From NCBI GenBank assembly GCA_003336485.1, contig QENH01000178.1:1-33074 (forward strand): a stretch of DNA of 33,074 nt, read 5' to 3'. Shown here in pieces: positions 8,980 through 16,416 of the stretch. The position numbers were made by a program, and so were the translations under genes. Source of the DNA: Candidatus Methanophagales archaeon. GTDB taxonomy: Archaea > Halobacteriota > Syntropharchaeia > Alkanophagales > Methanospirareceae. Position 1 is the first letter of the stretch. The number at the start of each line of letters is the position of its first letter. Below the pieces are notes generated by a model that was not told where the DNA came from, did not search any database, and was given only the letters and a program-made list of their open reading frames with translations.

Positions 8980-9384
8980 ATGGTAAAAATCACAGAAGAA
9001 GTGAAAGAAGTGGTAGGCAAAGCGAAGGGTTTTGCTGTTGCTACTGCTACCAAAGGAGGAGAGCCAAATGTGGTGCCGCTTGCTTTTGGTAAAGTTCTGT
9101 CAGAGACGGAAGTGCTGCTGGTGGATGTCTTTATGAAGAAGACGGAAGAGAATATAAAGGCGAATCCCAGGGTGGCTATTTCTGTCTGGGATATGGAGAC
9201 TTATACCGGGTATCAGTTTAAAGGTGGTGCCAGGATAGAAACTTCGGGAAGTGTCTTTGACGAAGGCGTTAATATGGTAAAATCAATGATGCCCTCGCTT
9301 AGCCCAAAAGCGGCAGTTATTGTTACGGTGGACTCCATATATGTGACTTCTCCGGGACCTGATTTGGGTAAAAAGATAGAATAA
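8980..9384 (+). CDS. Pyridoxamine-5'-phosphate-oxidase-like flavin-binding protein
   Basis: A 134-residue protein with the split-barrel fold signature of the PNPOx-like FMN- or F420-binding family. After a leading helix (TEEVKEVVGKAKGFAVATA) come strands typical of the family: EPNVVPLAFGKVLSETEVLLVD, then MKKTEENIKANPRVAISVWD, and GYQFKGGARIETSG. Single domain, no signal peptide, length normal for archaeal members. Such proteins reduce or bind small substrates with FMN or F420, and substrates are rarely predictable. It has its own promoter but sits directly behind two anaerobic redox genes, so a redox role fits the context. Confidence 0.75.
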   Translation: MVKITEEVKEVVGKAKGFAVATATKGGEPNVVPLAFGKVLSETEVLLVDVFMKKTEENIKANPRVAISVWDMETYTGYQFKGGARIETSGSVFDEGVNMVKSMMPSLSPKAAVIVTVDSIYVTSPGPDLGKKIE

Positions 9385-9387
9385 GTC

Positions 9388-9415
9388 TTTTTCTCCCCTT
9401 ATTTTTTCTCTTTTC
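9388..9415 (+). terminator. T-rich terminator after the flavin protein
   Basis: A pyrimidine stretch with T5, T6 and T4 runs starts a few bases after the stop codon, as usual for archaeal 3' ends. Confidence 0.4.
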
Positions 9416-9460
9416 CTGTTGCATATAACGTATAACTTTTACCTATTTGATTTAGTTTAG

Positions 9461-9510
9461 TACGCAGATTCACACGGATTTACGTGGATTTGATTTCTTC
9501 TGCGTTAATC
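9461..9510. repeat. Dispersed intergenic repeat, copy 1
   Basis: ACGCAGATTCACACGGATTT (9462-9481) matches copies near 12966, 18336 and 20161. A second GGATTT unit follows, and TCTGCGT at 9499-9505 is the inverse of ACGCAGA at 9462-9468, so the copy can fold back on itself. It lies in the 222-base gap between the flavin and rhodanese genes, which otherwise shows only AT-rich sequence. Confidence 0.6.
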
Positions 9511-9606
9511 CTTGTCGATAATCTATTTTAGTAGGATATTATGCTTTATCGAGAAAGAAAACCAAAAAGGCCAAAAAAATAAATGGCAAAAAGTCGTAGT
9601 TTTTCA

Positions 9607-10461
9607 CTATACTCTTCGCCGCCGTATCCAAAAGGCAACGGCAAGCAAACTCGCAAGAGCAAGAGCTACTTCAAATCCCGGTTGGTCTGTGGTAGTACCG
9701 GAAACGAGTGCATACCCACTTTCATTCCAGGCGCTTATTCCATCGAGCACATTGTAAACCTTATCAAATCCATTTTCTATAAGGATTTTACTGGCTATTG
9801 TGCTATTACTGCCGTTTTCACAATACAGCATGATCTTCTTGTTTTTATTTAACTCTTCTGATGCATTGCGTAACTCAGGAAAAGGGATTATTAATGCACC
9901 CGCAATATGTGCGGAGTCATATTCCTCCTTTGTTCTCAGATCCAGTAACATGAGTTCATCTGTTTCTATCCTCCTTTTCACCTCATCAATAGTGACATTC
10001 ACGTATGCCTTTTTACCCGGGCTGGTCAGCACAATGCTATGTATCGCATTCACGACCACATCGTCATGAACGATCGAAGCATTAAGGGTATATGTGCCCA
10101 GGTCTATGCCAGCACAGCGGGAGCAAGAAGGCAGTTTCTTTGTGAACGTCATCTCATTATCGCCCGCTTTTAGATCTGTTTTATTCGATAACGACACGAA
10201 ATATACGCCTTTTTTACTCTTTACGCCCGAAATACCAATGACAACGTCGCTTATTTCTTCCGGAGCATATACAGATAAGAAAATATCCATCTCTTCCTTC
10301 TCCTGGTACACATCTTTATCCGTGCTCAGGGCAACGATTTTTATCTCGTCTTCTGCTGCTGGCTGGGTGGCAAAGGCGACTTGTAGACAAGCGAAAGAAA
10401 AAAGCAGCACTATTACTGCTACCACCGCCATGCCTAATTTAATGTTCACTTTTCTTTGCAC
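9607..10461 (-). CDS. Exported rhodanese-domain protein with PGF-CTERM tail
   Basis: A 284-residue envelope protein. Residues 1-31 form a signal peptide (VVAVIVLLFSFACL). Residues about 38-140 resemble an Ig-like domain with a CSRC pair. Residues 150-250 are a rhodanese domain with LLDLRTKEEYDSAHIAGA and the catalytic loop LYCENGSNS, whose Cys would carry persulfide sulfur. The C terminus is PGFEVALALASLLAVAFW followed by IRRRRV: PGF, a hydrophobic span and a basic end, the PGF-CTERM signal cut and lipid-anchored by archaeosortase A in known archaea. So the protein should sit outside the cell on the membrane. The listed start is GTG directly against AGGGGG; a GTG four codons in has better spacing. 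It ends with TAG followed at once by TGA. It diverges from a second exported rhodanese. Confidence 0.85.
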   Translation of the reverse strand: MQRKVNIKLGMAVVAVIVLLFSFACLQVAFATQPAAEDEIKIVALSTDKDVYQEKEEMDIFLSVYAPEEISDVVIGISGVKSKKGVYFVSLSNKTDLKAGDNEMTFTKKLPSCSRCAGIDLGTYTLNASIVHDDVVVNAIHSIVLTSPGKKAYVNVTIDEVKRRIETDELMLLDLRTKEEYDSAHIAGALIIPFPELRNASEELNKNKKIMLYCENGSNSTIASKILIENGFDKVYNVLDGISAWNESGYALVSGTTTDQPGFEVALALASLLAVAFWIRRRRV

Positions 10462-10532
10462 CCCCTAAAATTTTATATGAATATATCATTTAGGTACTGT
10501 TATTAATAGGATATAGAATAGTCGGTGACAAA
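10462..10532. promoter_or_regulatory. Divergent promoter between the two rhodanese genes
   Basis: This 71-base gap is AT-rich (TTTTATATGAATATATCATT) and must drive both genes. GGTGA at 10524-10528 is the likely ribosome site for the plus-strand gene and AGGGGG at its left end serves the minus-strand gene. Shared control of the pair is therefore likely. Confidence 0.45.
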
Positions 10533-11912
10533 ATGCAAAGAAAGGAAGAAAGAATTTTGAAGACTCTTATGCTTTTAGTGGTGGCGGGTATAGTGCTATT
10601 AACCGTAACGAGTGGAACAGTGGCAGGGGCTGGCAGCGGCTGCCCCACATGCGATTTTGAGCCCACACATCCGTTTTTGATGGGTGACGATGGAACAACC
10701 TGCTCTTCATGTGGCGGTCCACGCTCATCGGATTTTTCGGTTCTCATATCCGGTGATATTCCTATTCGTCCTACAAATTGTGACTATGAGGATCCAAGCC
10801 TCATTGCATATATAGACGATCTTAAGAATATCAGTGATCCAAATGTTGTGATCGTGGATGTTCGCACCCCGGCGCAATATGCGGCGGGACACATTCCAGG
10901 AGCAATAAATTTGGATTGGGCTAAGTTCAGAAATGGAAAAGGCGTTTTTATCGGACTTGAAAACGCAACGAGGATTTTAGGAGAGCAGGGACTAAACCAG
11001 GAGAATGAATTAATCGTGTATTGCAGTAGTGCTACGGGCACGCAATGCCCCGCATCTTCTTACGTGTTCTGGATGCTAGAATACCTCGGACATGAGCACG
11101 TTTCAGTCCTGGATGGCGGGCTCAATGCATGGTGGCCTCTTTATGGCTACACGCAGAACGAGACGACGAGACCTCCTACTAATTATACGGCACATGTGGT
11201 AGACGATAGGTTTGCCGATACCGAGTGGGTTCAAAACAATCTTAATAACTCGGGGGTTCAGATAGTGGATGCGAGAACGACAGAAGACTACAAAGCGGGT
11301 CATATCGAAGGTGCAATAAACATAAACTATGAAAATCTGTTTAGAGATGGAGACCGGCTGAGAGGCGCGGATGGACTGAGGTTGTTTTTATCGCCCGTTG
11401 TGATTGCAGGCTTGGATAAAAGCAAGGACACAGTTGTGTATTGCGAATCCGGAGCGAGCGCGTCATTCTTGTATCTCCCACTGCGAATGATGGGATATCA
11501 AGTGCGGAATTATGAGGGGTCCTGGAACGTATGGTGTGAAACACATCCTGGGCTAACGATACCGATTTCAAATGTGAGTGTAAATCCAAGTTCTGTATAT
11601 GGAGGGGGTACGGTAAAGATATACGCAGATGTAAAAATCAAATCTTCTGAAATGGTGAGTATGTCTAGTAGCACTGGTAGCACCGGTACTTCTTTTGTCC
11701 AGGGATACATACATGATGGCAAAGGCGCAAGTGTTAAGATCGTCAATATGCATGATGCTAGCGACGATGGGCGATATGAGGGGGAATGGGTGACGGACTC
11801 TTCAGAAGCGGGAATTTACTACGTAGATATTGTGGCATCTGATGGAGTATTAACGACAAAGAAAAAGAATGCGGCAATATTTGAAGTGGTGCTAGATACT
11901 GCGGGTCCGTAA
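10533..11912 (+). CDS. Exported double-rhodanese protein with C-terminal Ig-like domain
   Basis: A 459-residue secreted protein. After a signal peptide (LMLLVVAGIVLLTVTSGTVAGAG) comes a short Cys-rich segment with CPTC and CSSC, a possible metal or redox site. Two rhodanese domains follow. The first has IVDVRTPAQYAAGHIPGAIN and catalytic loop IVYCSSATGTQC; the second has IVDARTTEDYKAGHIEGAIN and loop VVYCESGASASF. Both keep the active-site Cys, unlike many tandem rhodaneses where the first domain is dead. Residues about 345-455 form an Ig-like domain (SNVSVNPSSVYGGGTVKIYADV ... GIYYVDIVASDG) related to those in the NHL-repeat protein of this window. No anchor is seen. It diverges from the PGF-CTERM rhodanese and is followed 13 bases later by a U32-family gene. 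Handling of external sulfane sulfur is the likely but unproven role. Confidence 0.85.
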   Translation: MQRKEERILKTLMLLVVAGIVLLTVTSGTVAGAGSGCPTCDFEPTHPFLMGDDGTTCSSCGGPRSSDFSVLISGDIPIRPTNCDYEDPSLIAYIDDLKNISDPNVVIVDVRTPAQYAAGHIPGAINLDWAKFRNGKGVFIGLENATRILGEQGLNQENELIVYCSSATGTQCPASSYVFWMLEYLGHEHVSVLDGGLNAWWPLYGYTQNETTRPPTNYTAHVVDDRFADTEWVQNNLNNSGVQIVDARTTEDYKAGHIEGAININYENLFRDGDRLRGADGLRLFLSPVVIAGLDKSKDTVVYCESGASASFLYLPLRMMGYQVRNYEGSWNVWCETHPGLTIPISNVSVNPSSVYGGGTVKIYADVKIKSSEMVSMSSSTGSTGTSFVQGYIHDGKGASVKIVNMHDASDDGRYEGEWVTDSSEAGIYYVDIVASDGVLTTKKKNAAIFEVVLDTAGP

Positions 11913-11925
11913 TATCAGAAAGAAA

Positions 11926-12927
11926 ATGCGATTAATAATTCCGCATCCGGGTCATTTTGAAGCGTTGAAGGAGATAATAGCGGTCAAAGAGGCGGAGGGC
12001 TTGAATGACGTAGACGAGGTTTTTATGGGCGGCTCTCCGGATGTTATGGGCAGTGGACGAGGAGTGTTGCATGCACCGCTTATTGAAGAGATAAGGGAAC
12101 AGACCGAATATGCGCATCAGCATGACATAAAGATGAATGTGGTGATGAATTCAACATGTACAGGCGGGCATCACCTGACGTTCGAGGGCTATAAGACGTT
12201 TGAGTGGTACTTTGGGGAATTGAACAAAGCGGGTGTTGACGCAATTACGATGGCCGAGCCATACCTGGTAGAGCTACTTCGTGAATTTCCAATGAAGATA
12301 GTTGTATCGGTTTTATCGTATGTTGATGCGCCACAGCGCGCGAAATTCTTTGAAGATCTAGGTGCTGATTCGATAACCGTGGACACGAACATAAACCGGC
12401 ATTTTGATCTGTTAGAGGGGATAGTAAAGGCGGTTAACTGTGACGTACGGATAATAGTGAATGAAGGCTGTCTATATAAGTGCCCGTTCAGATACTCGCA
12501 TTACAATCTCGCCTCGCATCTCAGCAGTTTGAACCAGCCTCAGTCTCCGCTATTTGCACCCGACTATTATTTTGACAAGTGCATAGCCATGCGTCTGCGG
12601 AATCCGACACAGATGATAAAGTCCGGATGGATAAGGCCCGAGGACGTAAAGGAATACGAAGCAATAGGTATTACGGACATCAAGCTTTCCGGTAGGACAA
12701 AGGCAGTGAATTGGATAATAAATTGTATGCGTGTATATTCTAAGCGGTCGTACGAGGGAAACCTGCTCGAAATTCTTGATTGTCCTCAGATGCTCCGGCA
12801 TATGTTTTACATAGCAAATGAAAAGCTTGCGGGTGGCATAGGGCACTGGAAGAGCTGTAAAAAGGTATGTAATGAATGTGGCTATTGTGATGCACTAACA
12901 AGGGACGCATTAACCACTTTCAAATGA
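11926..12927 (+). CDS. U32-family (peptidase U32-like) TIM-barrel protein
   Basis: A 333-residue cytoplasmic protein of the U32 family, a TIM-barrel group named for collagenase but whose studied members (UbiU/UbiV, TrhP, RlhA) hydroxylate quinones or RNA with an iron-sulfur cluster. Seen here: DEVFMGGSPDVMGSGRG near the N terminus, MNVVMNSTC, AGVDAITMAEPYLVELL, GADSITVDTNINR, and VNEGCLYKCPFR with Cys182 and Cys186, followed by a Cys in FDKCIAMRLRN. The C-terminal CKKVCNECGYC adds four Cys, possibly for a second metal site. It begins 13 bases after the exported double rhodanese, so the two are likely one transcript. Proteolysis should not be assumed; a hydroxylase or sulfur-linked role is as likely. 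Confidence 0.75.
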   Translation: MRLIIPHPGHFEALKEIIAVKEAEGLNDVDEVFMGGSPDVMGSGRGVLHAPLIEEIREQTEYAHQHDIKMNVVMNSTCTGGHHLTFEGYKTFEWYFGELNKAGVDAITMAEPYLVELLREFPMKIVVSVLSYVDAPQRAKFFEDLGADSITVDTNINRHFDLLEGIVKAVNCDVRIIVNEGCLYKCPFRYSHYNLASHLSSLNQPQSPLFAPDYYFDKCIAMRLRNPTQMIKSGWIRPEDVKEYEAIGITDIKLSGRTKAVNWIINCMRVYSKRSYEGNLLEILDCPQMLRHMFYIANEKLAGGIGHWKSCKKVCNECGYCDALTRDALTTFK

Positions 12928-12950
12928 GAATCGAAGTGATCGCGAAAATA

Positions 12951-12995
12951 AATTATTGACACTTATTAACGCAGATTAACACCGATTTAAAGTAA
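12951..12995. repeat. Dispersed intergenic repeat, copy 2
   Basis: AATTATTGACAC is followed by TTATTAACGCAGATTAACAC and CGATTTAAAG. The same order, including the AATTATTGACAC lead, occurs at 20133-20184. An inverted, worn relative lies at 13110-13137 (TGTGTTAATCTTGTGAAATC), so the 257-base gap after the U32 gene is almost entirely repeat-like sequence. Confidence 0.6.
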
Positions 12996-13010
12996 ACTAT
13001 TTGTAATTGT

Positions 13011-13056
13011 TTAGCACAACACTTTTTCTTTTTTACAAAAAGAAAACCTGTGCTAA
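13011..13056. repeat. Inverted repeat with poly-T/poly-A stem
   Basis: TTAGCACA (13011-13018) pairs with TGTGCTAA (13049-13056), enclosing complementary TTTTTCTTTTT and AAAAAGAAAA tracts. It could act as a transcript-ending structure for the U32 transcript or be part of a mobile repeat. Confidence 0.5.
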
Positions 13057-13076
13057 AAGAAAAACAAATAGGTTTT

Positions 13077-13110
13077 TTGGTAAAGCTTTTTGCTTGCAAA
13101 AAGGTTTGTG
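13077..13110. repeat. Second dispersed motif, TTGGTAAAGCTTT type
   Basis: TTGGTAAAGCTTTTTGCTTG holds a palindrome at 13086-13103 (CTTTTTGC-TT-GCAAAAAG). A sister motif TTTGGTAAAGCTTTCTTG lies at 32374-32391, in the gap before the NHL-repeat gene. Confidence 0.45.
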
Positions 13111-13184
13111 TTAATCTTGTGAAATCTCGTGGTTTTTAAATCGGATATATCACCTATATGTCCACGAGGCACTGAGTATATACT

Positions 13185-13736
13185 ATGACTTTATTGGAGA
13201 ATGAAGCCGAACTGGTGAATCGGTTGTGTGCGCGAATTTTAGATGCAGAATGCGAAGGAGGAAAGAGAAAGATACTGGATCTCGGGTGCGGCAGAGGAAA
13301 ACTCGCAATATATTTGAGCGAAGAGACAGGATGTGATGTTACCGGGGTAGATCCAAGTCGAGAGCGAATAGAAAAAGCACGAGAGAGATCGTCTTCTGTC
13401 CCGTTTGAGGTTCAGCCTGCGGAGGAGACGACTTTTGCGGATAACACATTCGATGTAGTCGTATCGCTAAAGTCATGGCATGAAATGGTAGATCCGAAAG
13501 TGGCATTACAAGAATCCCTGCGGCTGCTTACAGAAGGCGGGAAGATATATATTATTGACTGGGTAGGCGGTGTCGCGCATACGAAGAAGTACTTCTCAAT
13601 GGAGACCCGGGCACACGCGAAGAAGTATTTCACAGCGGAACGATTAGGAGAAATGCTATCAGAAGCAGGATTTAGCGATATACAAATCGAATTTAATATG
13701 GACGGTGAATTGATGTTGGCGGAAGGGCAGAAGTAA
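13185..13736 (+). CDS. Class I SAM-dependent methyltransferase
   Basis: A 183-residue soluble methyltransferase with the Rossmann-fold SAM site: motif I KILDLGCGRGKLAIYL (residues about 28-43), motif II acidic VTGVDPS, motif III region VQPAEETTFADNTFDVVVSLKSWHEM, and post-motif GGKIYIIDW. It is close to the minimum size for a class I enzyme, so there is little room for a separate substrate domain. It sits about 520 bases upstream of mcrB on the same strand, with its own AT-rich promoter region around 13141-13160. MCR subunits and F430 carry methyl modifications in known species, and some of the enzymes are small SAM methyltransferases, so a role in MCR maturation is worth testing, but nothing in the sequence proves it. 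Small-molecule methylation is equally possible. Confidence 0.75.
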   Translation: MTLLENEAELVNRLCARILDAECEGGKRKILDLGCGRGKLAIYLSEETGCDVTGVDPSRERIEKARERSSSVPFEVQPAEETTFADNTFDVVVSLKSWHEMVDPKVALQESLRLLTEGGKIYIIDWVGGVAHTKKYFSMETRAHAKKYFTAERLGEMLSEAGFSDIQIEFNMDGELMLAEGQK

Positions 13737-13739
13737 TAG

Positions 13740-14180
13740 CAGAGAGCAAATCTTTGCCACATCGACCCCTCATTTCGCTCGCCTTTTTTATGTTTTGTGA
13801 TCAGATATTGGAATAGGTTTTAGAGTGGTATTTTGGGAAACACAAACACGAGCAAAAATCATCTTTTTGGATATATAGTAGAAACTTTATTTGTGCAGTT
13901 GAATAAAGCCCCATATAAATGTTTCGAAATTTGGCAGCGAATTAACAAATTTTATGCTACGGGATATTAAGCAATTACAAATTTCGATATATGTGCCCCT
14001 ATTAACAGGTGCCGGCTGTAGAATGCATCTACACCCTTTATTTAGTGGCATCACAATTAGGTACGGGGGTGCGTATCGCCACATTTTCTGGTTAATTGTC
14101 ATAACCTGTATGAACAATCGTCAAGTCCGTACGACTGTGTTCCGGTGAGCATCTCAATTTTGGAAGCGCGAAAAATAGCG
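13740..14180. other. Gene-poor region upstream of mcrBGA
   Basis: About 440 bases without a convincing gene. Two overlapping short open frames (plus 13954-14148, minus 13887-14117) lack ribosome sites and family likeness, so I do not call them. A small stem-loop (TGTAGA/TCTACA, 14017-14033) lies in the middle. The region is more GC-mixed than the other gaps, and could hold a small RNA, a regulator-binding site for mcr, or a decayed element. Confidence 0.4.
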
Positions 14181-14181
14181 A

Positions 14182-14250
14182 AAAGCTTATATATATAGGT
14201 ACGGTATGTACTTACGTTTACTCTATGGTGGGTAAACGAAATAAGGAGGA
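14182..14250 (+). promoter_or_regulatory. mcrBGA promoter and ribosome site
   Basis: AAAGCTTATATATATAGG (14182-14199) has a purine BRE-like lead and a strong TATA box, the best in the window. The transcript should start near 14218-14225. AAGGAGGA at 14243-14250 is a strong Shine-Dalgarno site eleven bases before the mcrB ATG at 14262. This fits the very high expression of MCR. Confidence 0.7.
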
Positions 14251-14261
14251 AAAAAAAAGAT

Positions 14262-15557
14262 ATGGCAGATGAAATAGATTTATACGACGATAGAGGTAGC
14301 GTATTAGCGAAGGGCGTACCACTAGAAGCGATCAGTCCGTTGAAGAATGCGGCAATAAAGAAGATAGTCAGCATGACCATTCGGACCGGTGCGGTCGACA
14401 TGGCGGGCCTGGACAAGAAATTGAAGACAGGAACAATAGCCGGAAGAGGTATGGTAATCCGGGGCGTAGGAAGAGACATCCCTGTACTAGAAAAGGTGAA
14501 CGAGATAGCGAAATCCGTAGAGGACATGTTGCGTGTTGAGCCAGGCGATGACACGAAGGTCGAGTTAATCGCAGGTGGAAAGCGGATGTTGACGCAAGTG
14601 CCAACGGCAAGGATCCTATCCGATTACTCCGTAGGCCTAACAGCGGCAATGGGTGCGCTGACGCACGCGATAATAGACGTATGCAACGTGAGTATGTGGG
14701 ATGCACCGTACGTGCATGCAGCAGTATGGGGAATGTACCCTCAGAATCCAGATCCAGCAGATGGAGCAGTAAAGATGCTCGTGGATATACCAATGAAGAA
14801 CGAGGGTCCGGGATTCACGCTGAGGAACATACCTGTGAACCACTTAGCGGCGACTGTACGGAAGAGAGCGATTCAGGGTGCGGCATTAACCATGATCCTG
14901 GAAGAGGCAGCGCAGTTTGAGATGGGTAACTGCATGGGACCACATGAGCGCGGGCATCTTTTGGACCTGGCGTATGAGGGACTGAATGCAAACAACATCT
15001 TGTACAACCTGATAAAGGATAACGGAAAGGGTACACTGGGCGATGTTGTGTACAGCACGGTGGATAAAGCAAAAGCAGACGGCGTAATAAAACCGAAGAA
15101 GAAGATGGGATCAGGGTACATGGTATATGAGGCAGATGATCCACAGATGTGGAATGCATATGCATCTGCGGGACTGCTTGCAGCGGTATGTGTGAATTGC
15201 GCAGCTATGCGTGCAGGACAGTCAGTACCTGGATGTATCATGTACTACAACGTGCTGTTGGAGCATGAGACAGGAATGCCTGGAGTAGATAATGGAATGG
15301 CACAGGGAGCTTCTGTATCGAGTTCGTTCTTCTCGCACTCGATCTATGGTGGCGGAGGACCAGGAGTGTTCTACGGTAACCATATCGTTACGAGGCATCC
15401 GAAGGGTCAGTTCATACCATGCTTCTGTGCTTCGATGTGCATAGATGCGGACACGATGTACTTCTCACCAGCGAGGACATCTGCGCTGTACGGAGAGGTA
15501 CTGGGAGCGATACCGGAGTTTGCGGAGCCGATGAAAGCGGTTGCAGGAGCCATATAA
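14262..15557 (+). CDS. mcrB: Methyl-coenzyme M reductase subunit beta
   Basis: The 431-residue beta subunit of the MCR hexamer (alpha2beta2gamma2), the F430 nickel enzyme that activates methane in ANME archaea. The start MADEIDLYDDRG and the whole length match the family. The C-terminal segment SIYGGGGPGVFYGNHIVTRH is the conserved coenzyme B/coenzyme M channel: Tyr362 and His374 correspond to beta Tyr367 and His379 of the Methanothermobacter enzyme. It is the first gene of the operon, behind a strong TATA box and AAGGAGGA. The next gene, mcrG, starts 16 bases after the stop, with AAGGAGG in the gap. No mcrD or mcrC lies between them, unlike methanogens and ANME-2, which is the arrangement known for ANME-1. 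Confidence 0.98.
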   Translation: MADEIDLYDDRGSVLAKGVPLEAISPLKNAAIKKIVSMTIRTGAVDMAGLDKKLKTGTIAGRGMVIRGVGRDIPVLEKVNEIAKSVEDMLRVEPGDDTKVELIAGGKRMLTQVPTARILSDYSVGLTAAMGALTHAIIDVCNVSMWDAPYVHAAVWGMYPQNPDPADGAVKMLVDIPMKNEGPGFTLRNIPVNHLAATVRKRAIQGAALTMILEEAAQFEMGNCMGPHERGHLLDLAYEGLNANNILYNLIKDNGKGTLGDVVYSTVDKAKADGVIKPKKKMGSGYMVYEADDPQMWNAYASAGLLAAVCVNCAAMRAGQSVPGCIMYYNVLLEHETGMPGVDNGMAQGASVSSSFFSHSIYGGGGPGVFYGNHIVTRHPKGQFIPCFCASMCIDADTMYFSPARTSALYGEVLGAIPEFAEPMKAVAGAI

Positions 15558-15572
15558 GGAGGAAAGAAAAAA

Positions 15573-16415
15573 ATGCCACAATATTGTCAAGGAAAAACAC
15601 AAATAGCTGATAACCGAAGGAAATACATGAACCCTGACGTCAAGTTAGAGAAACTGAGAGACATAGCGGAAGAGGACGTTGTGAGATTACTTGCACACCG
15701 AGCTCCAGGAGAAGAGTACAAGAGTATTCATCCACCTCTAGAAGAGATGGAAGAGCCGGATTGCGCAGTTCGTCAGATGGTGGAGCCAACAGAGGGCGCA
15801 AAAGCAGGTGACCGAATAAGATACGTGCAGTACACCGATTCGATGTTCTTCTCACCGATAACGCCTTATATGCGTGCACAGGCCGCGTTTAACAGGTATA
15901 GAGGTATAGACCCCGGAGTGCTATCAGGGAGAACAATCATAGAGTCGAGAGAGAGAGACGTAGAGAAGATAGCCAAGGAAGAGCTCGATTGTGAGATGTA
16001 CGATACAGCAAGGACCGGACTGAGAGGAAGGACAGTGCACGGGCATGCGGTTCGACTGGATGCGGATGGTATGATGTTCGATGCTCTGCGGAGATGGTCA
16101 GTAGATGAGCGCACAAAAGAAGTTACATATGTGAAGGACATGATCGGCGGTGCAATGGACAAAGAGGTAGTAATGGGAAAGCCACTGCCAGAAGCAGATC
16201 TGCTGAAGAGAACGGCCATGTACAGGAACGCGCAAGGCGGAGTATGGCAAGAGGAAGATGACCCCGAGTCAATGGACGTATGTGCAGAGATACACTGGAA
16301 GAGAACGGTAGGTGGATTCCAGCCTTGGAAGAAAATATCAGAGATAAAAGGTGGGAAGAAGGACGTAGGCGTAAAGAACCTGAAGTTATTCGTACCAAGA
16401 GGAGGAGTATTATAA
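15573..16415 (+). CDS. mcrG: Methyl-coenzyme M reductase subunit gamma
   Basis: The 280-residue gamma subunit, somewhat longer than the roughly 250 residues of methanogen McrG. The N terminus (MPQYCQGKTQIADNRRKYMNP) and LAHRAPGEEYKSIHPPLEEM match the family closely. LSGRTIIESRERD includes Arg120, equivalent to the gamma Arg120 that contacts the coenzyme M sulfonate and lines the F430 pocket. TVHGHAVRLDADGMMFDALRR is the conserved core. The extra length lies mainly in the last 60 residues (HWKRTVGGFQPWKKISEIKG and a basic tail). The mcrA start codon follows one base after its stop codon, with the mcrA ribosome site inside the end of this gene, so translation is coupled. Confidence 0.97.
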   Translation: MPQYCQGKTQIADNRRKYMNPDVKLEKLRDIAEEDVVRLLAHRAPGEEYKSIHPPLEEMEEPDCAVRQMVEPTEGAKAGDRIRYVQYTDSMFFSPITPYMRAQAAFNRYRGIDPGVLSGRTIIESRERDVEKIAKEELDCEMYDTARTGLRGRTVHGHAVRLDADGMMFDALRRWSVDERTKEVTYVKDMIGGAMDKEVVMGKPLPEADLLKRTAMYRNAQGGVWQEEDDPESMDVCAEIHWKRTVGGFQPWKKISEIKGGKKDVGVKNLKLFVPRGGVL

Positions 16416-16416
16416 A

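Noticed and set aside
13887-14148. Overlapping short frames on both strands upstream of mcrB
   Set aside because: No ribosome site, no homology, and Cys/Ile-rich composition unlike neighbouring genes; described as a gene-poor region instead.
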